DNA of 64,000 bases from Bombilactobacillus mellis. Its GTDB lineage: Bacteria; Bacillota; Bacilli; Lactobacillales; Lactobacillaceae. The stretch spans positions 141,660 through 205,659 of the forward strand of contig NZ_KQ033877.1 of the NCBI RefSeq assembly GCF_000967245.1. The letters are read 5' to 3'. Both the position numbers and the translations under genes were made by a program. The first letter of the stretch is position 1, and every line of letters starts with the position of its first letter. The notes below the pieces were generated by a model. That model saw only the letters and a list, made by a program, of their open reading frames with translations. It did no database searches and was not told where the DNA came from. Below, one piece after another: positions 28,123 to 38,180 of this stretch.

Positions 28123-28152
28123 AAGGATTGAAAAATTATGATTTCAATCCTT
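28123..28152 (-). terminator. Terminator after the second tyrosine phosphatase gene
   Basis: A perfect 11-bp stem (AAGGATTGAAA with its complement) with an 8-base loop lies about 50 bases past the minus-strand stop codon. A T-rich run follows on the minus strand. Confidence 0.75.
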
Positions 28153-28203
28153 GTTTACTTTTATGGGTGTATCTATTAATTATGATAAGCTTCTTTTCAA
28201 TGA

Positions 28204-29010
28204 TTATTGCAGATAGATTTTTTTAAGATCAGCAATTTCTTGAGGAGTTACTTTGATTTCATTTTGAACATAATTTAACCAGTTACCGGATTCTTTTTTA
28301 ACCTCTTCATCTGCAGCAGACAGATAATCATGGCTCACCTGCATTAAAGATTTAACTGATTGGTATAACTCAGGATCATTATTGAATGGTTGCAGTTGTT
28401 CATTAATATAATCTTCTAGGACTGTATTAGTGAGTAAATAATCATTTACAATGGTTTTTTGATCCACACCAAGAGCCGTCATTAAAAAGACAGCACCCAT
28501 GCCAGTACGGTCCTTACCAGCGGTACAATGAAATAGTACGGCCTGCTGGTCTTTTTCATTAGCTAATAAGTAATCAAAAAAGATTCGGTAAGCCTTTTTA
28601 GCGCTGTCTGAATGGATCAGTTCCCGATAAGTGTTACACATATTATCATGTCCGTCTTGGGGAATATCATTTAGGCCCTCAATATTATGTTGAGGCTGTG
28701 AAGCTTTTTCTTGTTCATCAAATTTAGAAGATTGGGTTAAATCGACACTAAATACGGGATCAAACACATATTTGGCTTTAGGGGGTACCCGATCGGCCAC
28801 AGCTTGTTGTTCATCAATTGAGCGAAAATCAATGTCATAGCGTATGCCATAGTCACTCAGATATTGCAAATCCTTATCTGTTAATTGGCCCAAAGTGGCT
28901 GAACGGATGACTTTATGTGTTTTAATTACCCGGCCATCCTGAGTGGGATAGCCGCCTAATTCCCGAAAGTTCCGGCCACCTTCTAAATTTAAAAGACGCT
29001 TATTCTCCAT
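28204..29010 (-). CDS. Tyrosine-protein phosphatase family protein (copy 2)
   Basis: This 268-residue protein has the same build as the copy at 5420-6184: NFRELGGYPTQDGR at 14-27 and the catalytic HCTAGKDRTG with Cys162 and Arg168. It is a little longer because of an insertion around residues 95-125. The substrate is unknown. It is divergent from the universal stress protein gene. The start ATG is at 29010 with GGTGGAGGTAAA upstream. Confidence 0.85.
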   Translation of the reverse strand: MENKRLLNLEGGRNFRELGGYPTQDGRVIKTHKVIRSATLGQLTDKDLQYLSDYGIRYDIDFRSIDEQQAVADRVPPKAKYVFDPVFSVDLTQSSKFDEQEKASQPQHNIEGLNDIPQDGHDNMCNTYRELIHSDSAKKAYRIFFDYLLANEKDQQAVLFHCTAGKDRTGMGAVFLMTALGVDQKTIVNDYLLTNTVLEDYINEQLQPFNNDPELYQSVKSLMQVSHDYLSAADEEVKKESGNWLNYVQNEIKVTPQEIADLKKIYLQ

Positions 29011-29148
29011 ATGATAATTTTACCTCCACCGCGTATTTCTTCTATTCTATCAAAAATTTCCCAAAAAATAACTACCGGTTTATATCGGAAAGATTGAATT
29101 TTATCGATAATAGACGTATTCTGATAATATATAGAGAGGGTGAAACCG

Positions 29149-29640
29149 ATGCTACAAGAATATAAAAGAATATTAGCTCCAGTGGATGGATCAGATGAAG
29201 CTGAGATTGCTTTAAAAAAGGCGACCCAAGTTGCCATGCGAAATAATGCTACTTTAGATGTACTGGATGTGTTAGATACACGGCAATTCGTCGGTGCTTA
29301 TGGCGGGATGCTAACCAGTGATGTAATTTATCAAATTACTGAAGATACGGAAAATTATCTGTCCGGCTTGCAGGAAGAAATTATAAAAACGGGTCTGCCT
29401 CAAGACCAAGTAAAAATTCATATTCGTTTTGGTGATCCCAAAACAGTCATTGCCTTTGATTTTTTGAAGGATTATCATGATGATTTAATTATTTTAGGTT
29501 CAACTGGACTCAATGCTATGGAGCGGATCTTAGTGGGTTCGGTATCTTCCTATGTTACTCGGAATGCGCTGACAGATGTGATTGTGGTACGAACTGATTT
29601 AAACAATCAGACCATTGCCAAATCTAATAATAAAAAATAA
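29149..29640 (+). CDS. Universal stress protein (UspA family)
   Basis: This 163-residue single-domain Usp protein begins YKRILAPVDGSDEAEIAL and carries the ATP-binding pattern GSTGLNAMERILVGSVSSYV near residues 118-137, so it is probably an ATP-binding type. ATG 29149 has GAGAGGG eight bases upstream; a GTG three codons earlier overlaps that site. The precise role is unknown, as for most Usp proteins. Confidence 0.88.
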   Translation: MLQEYKRILAPVDGSDEAEIALKKATQVAMRNNATLDVLDVLDTRQFVGAYGGMLTSDVIYQITEDTENYLSGLQEEIIKTGLPQDQVKIHIRFGDPKTVIAFDFLKDYHDDLIILGSTGLNAMERILVGSVSSYVTRNALTDVIVVRTDLNNQTIAKSNNKK

Positions 29641-29658
29641 GGTATTCAGAAAAAGTTG

Positions 29659-29696
29659 GCCGTCAGACATAGTATGTTTGATGGCTGCTTTTTTAT
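29659..29696 (+). terminator. Terminator after the usp gene
   Basis: An 11-bp stem with two G-T pairs and a 5-base loop precedes CTTTTTTATT, about 20 bases after the stop codon. Confidence 0.8.
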
Positions 29697-29717
29697 TACA
29701 GTGAAAGGATTTAAGTT

Positions 29718-31523
29718 ATGAAAACTGTTAAGCAATTACCCCTAAGAAGTGAAATTCCTAGCGACTTGACGTGGGATTTGACGCTGGTATTTCCCAGTGA
29801 TGCTGATTTTGAAGCGGCTTTTAAGCAAGCAGAGTTGGCAAACCAGAAAATTAAACAAATAGCCGGAACTCTTGGACAATCGGCTTCCAGTTTAAAAACG
29901 GGGATTGATCAAGTACTGGCTTTGTATCGGCAAGTAGATAAATTATCAGCCTATGCCAGCATGAAAAATGATCAAGATACAACTAATAGTCATTATCAAG
30001 CCTATCAGGCACAAGTAGAGACGCTGATAGCTGCCGTTAATGCTGCTACAGCCTTTTTAGAACCGGAAATTTTAGCGATTGCCCCTCAATATTTAAAGCA
30101 ATTAGAACAGGATCCTTTATTGCAGGATTATCAACATTTTTTAGATATGATTACTATCAATCGCCGCCACATTTTGGATCAAGAGCGGGAATCTTTATTG
30201 GCAGCAGCAGGAGATGTTTTAGATAATTCCAGTAATATCTTTAATATTTTGGATAATTCCGATTTAAAATTTCCCAATGTTACTGATGAAAATGGGCAAG
30301 AATACCAATTATCCGCGGGTATCTATGATACCTTGTTAGAATCGCCTGACGTGACAGTGCGCTATCAGGCCTTTACTAACTTTTATCAGGTTTATGGTCA
30401 GTTTAAAAACACTTTTGCAGCTACTTTAGCCGGTGAGGTAAAAAAGAATAATTATTTAGCCCAGGTACACCATTATGATAGTGCCAAGGATCAAGCCCTA
30501 GCAGAAAATTATATTGCTCCACAAGTTTATGATACTTTGATTACCGAAGTTAACCAACATTTGGATTTACTTCATCAATATGTTGCCTTACGACGTCGGG
30601 TGTTAAATTTACCGCAGCTGCATATGTATGATTTATATGTACCTTTAGTTGCTAAACCAGATTGTGATTATACTTTTAATACTGCTAAAGAAATTGTTCA
30701 AAATGCTTTAGCCGTTTTCGGCACTGATTATTTAAGTCATGTGGAGGAAATTTTTACTGGGCGCTATATTGATGTTATGGAAAATCAAGGTAAAGTTTCC
30801 GGGGCCTATTCCGGAGGTTGCTATGATAGTGCACCCTATGAATTATTAAATTGGCAGAACAATTTAGATAATGTATATACTTTAGCTCATGAGACAGGAC
30901 ACAGTGTTCATAGTTGGTATACCAGGCATTATCAACCTTATATGTATGGTGATTATCCCATTTTTTTGGCCGAAATTGCCTCGACTACCAATGAAAATAT
31001 TTTAACCGAATATTTATTACAAACACAGACGGATCCCAAGGTTCGAGCTTATGTTTTAAATTATTATTTGGATAGTTTTAAAGGGACAGTCTACCGGCAA
31101 ACTCAATTTGCCCAATTTGAACATTATATCCATCAATCAGCGGCGCAGGGACAAGCTTTGACAGCCGATTTTATGTCCGATTATTATGGTAAACTCAATG
31201 CCCATTACTATGGTCCAGCAGTAATTAATGATCCTCAGATAGCTTGGGAATGGACGCGGATTCCACATTTTTATATGGACTACTATGTTTATCAGTATGC
31301 GACCGGTTTTGCTGCAGCTTCTTATTTGGCTAAACAAATAGTTACACAACAACCGCAGGCAATAACAAAATATTTAAATTATCTAAAAGCAGGCAATTCG
31401 AACTATCCTTTGAATATTATGCAGGAAGCGGGAATTGATATGACAAAAGGTGAGTACTTAAAAACAGCCTTTGCCACCTTTGCTCAACGTTTAAACGAGT
31501 TAAAAACTTTATTAAAGCAGTAA
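29718..31523 (+). CDS. pepF: Oligoendopeptidase F (M3B family)
   Basis: This 601-residue cytoplasmic zinc peptidase cleaves oligopeptides inside the cell. The zinc motif is HETGH with His391, Glu392 and His395, inside YTLAHETGHSVHSWY, and the later ASTTNE supplies the third ligand region. The N-terminal helical region and overall length are normal for PepF. It is probably monocistronic; the next gene starts 90 bases later with its own ribosome site. Confidence 0.93.
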   Translation: MKTVKQLPLRSEIPSDLTWDLTLVFPSDADFEAAFKQAELANQKIKQIAGTLGQSASSLKTGIDQVLALYRQVDKLSAYASMKNDQDTTNSHYQAYQAQVETLIAAVNAATAFLEPEILAIAPQYLKQLEQDPLLQDYQHFLDMITINRRHILDQERESLLAAAGDVLDNSSNIFNILDNSDLKFPNVTDENGQEYQLSAGIYDTLLESPDVTVRYQAFTNFYQVYGQFKNTFAATLAGEVKKNNYLAQVHHYDSAKDQALAENYIAPQVYDTLITEVNQHLDLLHQYVALRRRVLNLPQLHMYDLYVPLVAKPDCDYTFNTAKEIVQNALAVFGTDYLSHVEEIFTGRYIDVMENQGKVSGAYSGGCYDSAPYELLNWQNNLDNVYTLAHETGHSVHSWYTRHYQPYMYGDYPIFLAEIASTTNENILTEYLLQTQTDPKVRAYVLNYYLDSFKGTVYRQTQFAQFEHYIHQSAAQGQALTADFMSDYYGKLNAHYYGPAVINDPQIAWEWTRIPHFYMDYYVYQYATGFAAASYLAKQIVTQQPQAITKYLNYLKAGNSNYPLNIMQEAGIDMTKGEYLKTAFATFAQRLNELKTLLKQ

Positions 31524-31612
31524 GCAGTAATGCTCGGAAGATAAATAATGACTTTAAAACCGTAGTTGTAAATATCTTTTTTAAGTGGGATTAATTAGAA
31601 GAAGGTTAGCAA

Positions 31613-34117
31613 ATGGCCACAACTATTAAGCAAATCGAAGTTTTGGGCGGAAACGTCCACAATCTAAAAAATATTAATGTTAATATTCCGTTAAATAAAT
31701 TTGTAGCTATTTCTGGGCTTTCAGGGTCAGGTAAAAGTTCTTTGGCAATGGGGATTTTGTACGCTGAAGGATCTAGACGTTATCTGGAAGCTTTATCGAC
31801 TTACACTCGTCGACGAATTAATCAAGTCAAACGTCCTCAAGTTCAAGAGGTGCGGCATATTCCCGCGGCGATAGCTTTGAAACAAAGACCTAATGTGCCT
31901 TCGGAACGTTCTACTGTAGGTTCGATGAGTGAACTTTTAAATGTAGTGCGATTGATATTTTCACGCCTGGGTTCGCCAGTATGTCCTAATGGGCACCGGA
32001 TGGCTCCTAGTTTAAAAATTGCTCAAGCAATGGATCGTCCGGATGAAAAAATGGGCCAATTAACCTGTTCTGTTTGTGGTATTCAGTTTCCTGCGCGAGC
32101 GGCAGAAGATTTTGCTTTTAATGCCGGTGGTGCTTGTCCCACTTGTCATGGCAGCGGGAAAATTCAAGAAATTGACCCTAATAAATTAATTGGTGATGAG
32201 AATAAAAGTTTAGCTCAAGGAGCGGTGGCTTCGTGGCATTTGCCGGGACGTAATTTTATGCCGAAAGTTATCCAAACACTGGGAGTGCGTATTGATGTAC
32301 CTTATAAAGACTTAACTGCTCAAGAAAAAGACATTGTTTTACATGGAGCCAAAAAACGGTATCCAGTAGACTTAAATACTGCAACCGGCAGAGTTTTTCA
32401 TATGGAGAAAGCTCTTTATGAAAATGCTTATGAAGCGGTATATGATTCCGCTAAAAAATCTCTGAGTGAACGGGCGCAAAAACAATTAAATCAATTTTTT
32501 CATTTTTCTACTTGTCCAACTTGTCACGGATCGCGCTTCAATCCACAATTACTAACACAATTATGCGGAGGGCTAAATATTGCTCAAGTGAGTGACTTGT
32601 CTTTAGATCAGTTACCAACTTGGCAACAAAAAGTCCAGCAGGAACTGCCGGCAAATATGCAATCAATGGCACAAGTGATCTTCACGGAATTGACAGATAA
32701 TTTAGCGCCCTTATTAGAATTAGGATTAGATTATTTAACTTTAGCCCGTAGTGGTAATACTTTATCTACCGGGGAATTGCAGCGGATTCAATTAGCCAAG
32801 ACTTTACGGACACAAACTACCGGTGTTTTGTATGTTTTAGATGAGCCTTCTATTGGGTTACATCCTGATAATGTGCAGGGACTCATTCAAATATTACGTA
32901 ACTTGGTGGATCAGGGCAATTCTTTAGTGGTAGTAGATCATGATGCGGATATTATTGCAGCAGCTGATTGGATAATTGAAATGGGACCCGGCTCTGGTAC
33001 TGCCGGTGGACAAGTTATTTGTCAAGGAACGCCGCAAGCAATAGTTAAAGATCCTCATTCTTTAATTGGTCCTTTTATTACCGGTAAAGCTAATATTTGG
33101 CATTCTCAAGTGCCATCACCTGCCCCAAAATTACAGACTACTACTTTAGCAGTAAGTAATTATTTCAATTTAAAACAGGTTCAAATTCAATTTCCAGAAC
33201 AACAGATTATTACAGTTACCGGTTTTTCGGGAGCGGGAAAAACTAGTTTAATTCTGGATAGTTTGGTGCCCGCTTTGAACAATCACTCTCAATCACCGCA
33301 AGTTCAGCGGTTAGTGACGCATTTAAAACGGGCTATCAGTGTTGATGCTGCTCCCATTGGCAAAAATGCCCGTTCGACAGTAGCAACTTATACCAATATC
33401 ATGGATAATTTGCGGCAGTTATTCGCCCAATTGCCAGCTTCCAAGCAAAAACATTTTACGCCAGCTACGTTTTCTTATAATAATAAACAAGGTGCTTGTC
33501 CTAATTGTGGTGGTTTAGGGAACGTTACTTTAGATATTCAATATCTGCCGGATATGACTTCCACGTGTCCGGTGTGCCACGGAGCACGGTTTAAACCCGA
33601 ACTTCAACAAATTAAATGGCACAATCAGAGTATTGTGGATATTTTACAATTATCAGTAGCAGAAGCACTAGCTGTTTTTGAGTCTGTGCCTGCTATTTAT
33701 AAACAGCTCAAATTATTACAACAAGTGGGACTAGACTATTTACAATTAGGAGAAAGTACTCCTAGTTTATCTGGTGGAGAAGCGCAGCGTCTCAAATTAG
33801 TAAAACATTTAAACAAAAAACAACAACAGACACTATTTGTTTTTGATGAGCCTTCTGTGGGCCTACATCCTTTAGACGTCCAGACTTTGTTAGAAGTTAT
33901 TAATCATTTAAAAACACAAGGTGCAACTATCATTATTATTACTCATGATTTAGATATTATGGCTAATGCAGATTATTTAATTGATCTAGGGCCGAAAGGT
34001 GGTAACGCTGGGGGAAAAGTAGTAGCAGCCGGGAAACCGCTGGAGTTGATTAAACAGCCGCATAGTCTAACTTTAAAGTATTTACAGCATCATTGTTATA
34101 AATATCAACAGCAGTGA
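31613..34117 (+). CDS. UvrA-like ABC ATPase (short UvrA paralogue)
   Basis: This 834-residue protein has the double ABC ATPase build of UvrA: Walker A GLSGSGKSSL (35-44) and GFSGAGKTSL (near 540), two DEPS(I/V)GLHP Walker B motifs, and zinc-finger cysteines in CPTCHGSGK, CPTCHGSRF and CPNCGG..CPVCHGA. It is about 110 residues shorter than housekeeping UvrA, consistent with the UvrA2/drug-resistance type group that lacks part of the UvrB-binding insert. The first ABC signature reads LSTGE instead of LSGGE; the second is normal. No uvrB is adjacent. It may act in DNA protection or drug tolerance rather than excision repair; this is inferred. Confidence 0.88.
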   Translation: MATTIKQIEVLGGNVHNLKNINVNIPLNKFVAISGLSGSGKSSLAMGILYAEGSRRYLEALSTYTRRRINQVKRPQVQEVRHIPAAIALKQRPNVPSERSTVGSMSELLNVVRLIFSRLGSPVCPNGHRMAPSLKIAQAMDRPDEKMGQLTCSVCGIQFPARAAEDFAFNAGGACPTCHGSGKIQEIDPNKLIGDENKSLAQGAVASWHLPGRNFMPKVIQTLGVRIDVPYKDLTAQEKDIVLHGAKKRYPVDLNTATGRVFHMEKALYENAYEAVYDSAKKSLSERAQKQLNQFFHFSTCPTCHGSRFNPQLLTQLCGGLNIAQVSDLSLDQLPTWQQKVQQELPANMQSMAQVIFTELTDNLAPLLELGLDYLTLARSGNTLSTGELQRIQLAKTLRTQTTGVLYVLDEPSIGLHPDNVQGLIQILRNLVDQGNSLVVVDHDADIIAAADWIIEMGPGSGTAGGQVICQGTPQAIVKDPHSLIGPFITGKANIWHSQVPSPAPKLQTTTLAVSNYFNLKQVQIQFPEQQIITVTGFSGAGKTSLILDSLVPALNNHSQSPQVQRLVTHLKRAISVDAAPIGKNARSTVATYTNIMDNLRQLFAQLPASKQKHFTPATFSYNNKQGACPNCGGLGNVTLDIQYLPDMTSTCPVCHGARFKPELQQIKWHNQSIVDILQLSVAEALAVFESVPAIYKQLKLLQQVGLDYLQLGESTPSLSGGEAQRLKLVKHLNKKQQQTLFVFDEPSVGLHPLDVQTLLEVINHLKTQGATIIIITHDLDIMANADYLIDLGPKGGNAGGKVVAAGKPLELIKQPHSLTLKYLQHHCYKYQQQ

Positions 34118-34148
34118 ATAAGCATTAAGGTTATGGGGGAGATTCATT

Positions 34149-35534
34149 GTGAAAAAGAAGTTGGGGTTAGGTTCAATTGTTTTATTAGCGATTAATTCCA
34201 TTATTGGGTCTGGAATTTTCTTATCGTCCGGTTCTGTCATTGCCATGTCAGGCACGAAAGCACCTATGGTCTATGGCTTGGCTGCTATTTTTGCCATTAT
34301 TTTGGCAGTCACTTTTGCTACTGCGGCAAAATATGTAACTCAAAGCGGAGCGGCTTATGCCTATACTAGGACAGCTTTTGGGAATGATCTCGGTTTTTAC
34401 GTCGGCATTACTCGTTATTTGGCCGCAACTATTGCTTGGGGAGTAATGGCGACCGGAGTAATTAAAACTACTATTTCGCTTTTGGGTGGCGATAGTAATA
34501 ATTTTAATTTAATTACGCTAGGTTTTGTTTTACTGATGCTCTTATTGTTAATAATTAATTTCTTGGGATCGCAAATATTTATTATAATTAATAATTTAGC
34601 TACTCTGGAGAAACTACTGGCACTTTTAACAGTTATTGTAGCGGGAATATATTTGATTACAACAACGGGAGTAAATCATTTTAACGCGATCAATAATGTA
34701 AAAGATGCTGGCGGAAAGCCGCTAGTTCCAGTAATGAATACCGCTAATTGGGTGACAGCAATTATTGCTGCTTTTTATGCCTTTACGGGCTTTGAAGGGG
34801 TGGCCAGCGGAGCAGAAGATATGCACAATCCGCAAAAGAATTTGCCCCGGGCTATTCCTTTAGCTATTAGTGTCATCGCTCTTATCTACATTGGCATTAT
34901 TATTGTAGTGATGATGATTAATCCGCAAGCTATAGTCCAAACTAAATCTGTAGTAGCTTTGGCAGCAGTTTTTCATAATCCCATTATTAAAAACATTATT
35001 TTATCTGGTGCTTTAATTTCTATGCTGGGAGTTAATGTTGCGGCCTCTTTTCATACTCCTCGTGCTTTAGAAGCGATGGCGAAACAAAAGCAAATTCCCC
35101 GCTGGCTGCAAAAAAGAACACGGCATAATTTTCCTTTATCAGCTTTTTTAATAACTGTTAGTCTGGCGCTGATTATGCCGCTGGTTTTTAATTATAATAT
35201 GACCAATATTATAATTTTAAGTTCCATCTCGCGTTTTGTGCAATTTTTAGTAGTGCCTCTAAGTGTGATTAATTACTTTAGAGGCAAAAATAAAGAAGCA
35301 GTTTTACCTAATGTTCAGAAAAATATCGTGACTGATGTGATTTTTCCGGTTCTGGCGGTGTTATTGACATTGTTCTTATTATTAAAGTTTGATTGGGTGG
35401 GACAATTTACCGTTCTTGACACCCAGGGGCAACGCCAGCCTAATATTGCCGCCATCATCGTAATGATTCTGGGGTATGTAATTTTACCGGGAATTTTATA
35501 TGGCTTCTACCGAAAAACGACCGCTCAGCATTAA
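34149..35534 (+). CDS. Amino acid permease (APC superfamily)
   Basis: This is a 461-residue membrane protein with about 12 helices. The first helix carries the APC motif NSIIGSGIFLSSG, and FYAFTGFEGVASGAEDMHNPQKNLPRAIP marks the helix 6-7 region. It imports or exchanges an amino acid that the sequence does not reveal. The start is GTG 34149 with GGGGGA upstream. It follows the UvrA-like gene after 31 bases and may share its transcript. Confidence 0.9.
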   Translation: MKKKLGLGSIVLLAINSIIGSGIFLSSGSVIAMSGTKAPMVYGLAAIFAIILAVTFATAAKYVTQSGAAYAYTRTAFGNDLGFYVGITRYLAATIAWGVMATGVIKTTISLLGGDSNNFNLITLGFVLLMLLLLIINFLGSQIFIIINNLATLEKLLALLTVIVAGIYLITTTGVNHFNAINNVKDAGGKPLVPVMNTANWVTAIIAAFYAFTGFEGVASGAEDMHNPQKNLPRAIPLAISVIALIYIGIIIVVMMINPQAIVQTKSVVALAAVFHNPIIKNIILSGALISMLGVNVAASFHTPRALEAMAKQKQIPRWLQKRTRHNFPLSAFLITVSLALIMPLVFNYNMTNIIILSSISRFVQFLVVPLSVINYFRGKNKEAVLPNVQKNIVTDVIFPVLAVLLTLFLLLKFDWVGQFTVLDTQGQRQPNIAAIIVMILGYVILPGILYGFYRKTTAQH

Positions 35535-35686
35535 AATTAATCATTAAAACTCTTGCAAACAGTTCCAAGAACTCTAATCAAGACTAAGATTGTAATGTTG
35601 TGATTAAGGAAAAAATAGATGTAAACTGGAAAGTACTGAATGAAACAGTTATAATTTGCTAGTAAAGATTCGAGGAGGTATTTCTT

Positions 35687-36187
35687 ATGCAAGCAGAGGC
35701 ATTGAGTCAAATGGCCGATTGGCTGGAAGATCACGCTACCGCAATCGCAGCTGGAAAAGAGCAATTAGATGTGCAAGCTATTAATGATTTACTTGATAAT
35801 CTGGGTGTGTTACGACATCCGGTACAAGAATATTTGACAATGACAGAAGAACAATATTATGAAAATGAATCAGATCATCGCCTGACTTTGCAAAATGAAA
35901 AGCAGCCGTTATCTGAATTAAAAGATCGTGTACTGGTTAATCATGTAGACGGCAGTTTAGCTAATAGTGAATTAAACTTCACTTATAATCATGAACATCC
36001 GTATGCTAATGGCACTTATAATGTGACTAACGATTTACATACAATTGAGTATGCGTTGGAAGTTATTGGTGCTGTGACTGCCAATACCATTATGGCTGAT
36101 GTGCGTAATAATTTATCACAAGATGCAGTTTTATCAGTAGCTTTAGCAGCACATGCAGTTGGACAATGGCAAAAAAATAATTCCTGA
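35687..36187 (+). CDS. Hypothetical protein, soluble
   Basis: I do not recognise this 166-residue protein. It has no signal peptide or membrane segment, is acidic, and looks mostly helical at both ends with a more polar middle (TMTEEQYYENESDHRL and FTYNHEHPYANGTYNVTNDLH). A strong GAGGAGG stands nine bases before the ATG, and coding is clearly maintained, so it is real. It precedes an acetyltransferase gene by 70 bases. Confidence 0.75.
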   Translation: MQAEALSQMADWLEDHATAIAAGKEQLDVQAINDLLDNLGVLRHPVQEYLTMTEEQYYENESDHRLTLQNEKQPLSELKDRVLVNHVDGSLANSELNFTYNHEHPYANGTYNVTNDLHTIEYALEVIGAVTANTIMADVRNNLSQDAVLSVALAAHAVGQWQKNNS

Positions 36188-36259
36188 GTCTTTTTGTTTG
36201 CAAATTGGAACTGATTTAGCTAATATATCCCGGTATTTGTTTGTAGGAGGGATATATTA

Positions 36260-36778
36260 ATGCCGGTAACTTACTTACGGAAAGTTAAAGCAAATGAATT
36301 AGATCGGGTAATTGAAATTATTGAAGAGGCCAAGACTGTTCTGCGCGGACGCGGGGTTAATCTTTGGCAAAATGGTTATCCTGATCAACAAACTTTGAAA
36401 AGTGATATTAAGCGTGGAATAGCTTATTTTTTAATTAAAGATAATCAAATTGCTGGCGTGGCTGCCTTAGAAACACAGGGTGAAGCAAGCTATGACAAAC
36501 TGGAAAATGGTCAGTGGAGTCCACAATCACAGAAACATTATGCCATTTTTCATCGGGTAGCAATTGCTAAAGGTCATCAAGGAGAAGGTCTAGCTTCAAT
36601 TTTTATCCAACATTTACTTTCAGTTGCAGCAGCTTTAGATATTCAAGATATTCGTATTGATACGCATGCTGATAATTTGGCAATGCGGCATGTAATTGAG
36701 AAAAATGGTTTCACCTATTGTGGTAATATCAATGATGCGCAACAATTGCCATTAGTTGCTTACCAACGTTTTATCTAG
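36260..36778 (+). CDS. GNAT-family N-acetyltransferase
   Basis: This 172-residue acetyltransferase has the acetyl-CoA-binding region VAIAKGHQGEGLASIFIQHLL (motif A near residues 95-117) and the C-terminal DTHADNLAMRHVIEKNGFTYCGNI pattern typical of the family. The acceptor is unknown. It has an AGGAGGG site before the ATG. Confidence 0.85.
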   Translation: MPVTYLRKVKANELDRVIEIIEEAKTVLRGRGVNLWQNGYPDQQTLKSDIKRGIAYFLIKDNQIAGVAALETQGEASYDKLENGQWSPQSQKHYAIFHRVAIAKGHQGEGLASIFIQHLLSVAAALDIQDIRIDTHADNLAMRHVIEKNGFTYCGNINDAQQLPLVAYQRFI

Positions 36779-36858
36779 GATAGTTTTTCAATTTTGTTGC
36801 TGGGAGAAAATGAGATCTCCTGAGAACTTATTTTCTTCATTTAAAAAGGGAACAAAAA

Positions 36859-38136
36859 ATGAAAATTTTTTCAAAAATTTGGTCGAATCTGTTATTAACT
36901 ACAAAACACAAAAATGGACTCTATCAACTAAAATATTTACAACAGCCTTACCTTTTACAGGTTCAAAAAAAGCAGCAAATTTTATGGCCGCAACAAACAG
37001 GGGCAATGTATTATCGCCTCCTGCCTACAGAGCGTTTTCGCTTAGTAGAAGTACAGCCGCGGTTTTTTGTTCAGCAATATTTACAAGAATTTGCTAAGCG
37101 GGTATCAGCTGTAGTCCAAAATGATGATTTAAACTTTGCGGTAATTACTGATACGCATATCAAATTTGCTGATAGTCACAGTTATTATGGTTTTAATGGT
37201 TTACAGCATCTGACAGAATTTTTATTATTGCCGACATTATTACCGCTAGATTTTGTCGCCCATTTGGGAGATGTGATTGATGGCAGTGATAATGCAATTA
37301 CCGACCAGCAATTTTTACGGGTGGTTAGTCGAACTTTTACCCAGCAATCATGTCCCTATTTTATTGCTAAAGGTAATCATGATGATAATGATAAGTATGA
37401 TGAGCATACAGCTACGCATAAGCCTTCTTTTGCCCAGAATACTTTTTTTAATGCACTGTGGCAGCCTATGTATCAACAAGATACTTTATTGAAAGTATCA
37501 GCACGTTGGGGTGTAGGATATTTTGACAAGGATGAGGTACGGGTAATCTTTATTAACACCACAGATGTTCCTTTTCAACTGGATCAGCAAGGGCGAAAAA
37601 AGTATGATAGTAAATTAGTACTTGCAATCCGTAATGGACAAATACAGGAAATTATTCAAATCCTGGAGAAATCTGTGAATAAAAAAATTATTGTGTGCGG
37701 ACACGCCAATTTAGTAACTCGTAAAGGACAAAATGCCTTAGAATATAATGGGAAGGCTATGCATGATCTTTTTAAGGCATTTAATTGCGGTTTAAAGGGC
37801 CGATTAGTCCATCAGGCTAAGGATACTAATTTTTCAGTAAATGTTGCTTTTGATTTTCAAAATAATCATTCAGGGCGTGTAGTTGCCTACTTGTGTGGTC
37901 ATCGCCACCTAGAAGATCAATTTAAAATTGATGGTATTCAGTATGTTTTATTAAATGTCTCTGCCTTAATGGGAAGGAACCACGCCTTAACTACTAAATA
38001 TAACTATTGGTGGAATCGTCAAAAAGATCAAATCAATGAGTTCAGCGGTTATGTAGTGAATTTGAATCGGCAGAACACATTATTAAGAATTTTTGGTTAT
38101 GGAGCAGCAACACCTCGGCGCCAGTTTTCGATTTAG
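36859..38136 (+). CDS. Calcineurin-like metallophosphoesterase
   Basis: This 425-residue protein has an unfamiliar N-terminal part of about 90 residues and then a metallophosphoesterase domain. The metal-binding motifs are in order: ITDTHIK, GDVIDG, GNHDDND, CGHAN and CGHRH. No signal peptide or membrane helix is evident, so it is probably cytoplasmic. The substrate is not predictable. AAGGGAAC precedes the ATG. Confidence 0.85.
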   Translation: MKIFSKIWSNLLLTTKHKNGLYQLKYLQQPYLLQVQKKQQILWPQQTGAMYYRLLPTERFRLVEVQPRFFVQQYLQEFAKRVSAVVQNDDLNFAVITDTHIKFADSHSYYGFNGLQHLTEFLLLPTLLPLDFVAHLGDVIDGSDNAITDQQFLRVVSRTFTQQSCPYFIAKGNHDDNDKYDEHTATHKPSFAQNTFFNALWQPMYQQDTLLKVSARWGVGYFDKDEVRVIFINTTDVPFQLDQQGRKKYDSKLVLAIRNGQIQEIIQILEKSVNKKIIVCGHANLVTRKGQNALEYNGKAMHDLFKAFNCGLKGRLVHQAKDTNFSVNVAFDFQNNHSGRVVAYLCGHRHLEDQFKIDGIQYVLLNVSALMGRNHALTTKYNYWWNRQKDQINEFSGYVVNLNRQNTLLRIFGYGAATPRRQFSI

Positions 38137-38180
38137 TTATGTTTGGAGTAGTTTATTGTATTTCTTCCTGGATTAAATTT

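Noticed and set aside
36756-37097. Possible separate small gene overlapping the metallophosphoesterase start
   Set aside because: It lies in another frame over the clearly conserved coding region and has no ribosome site or recognisable domain.
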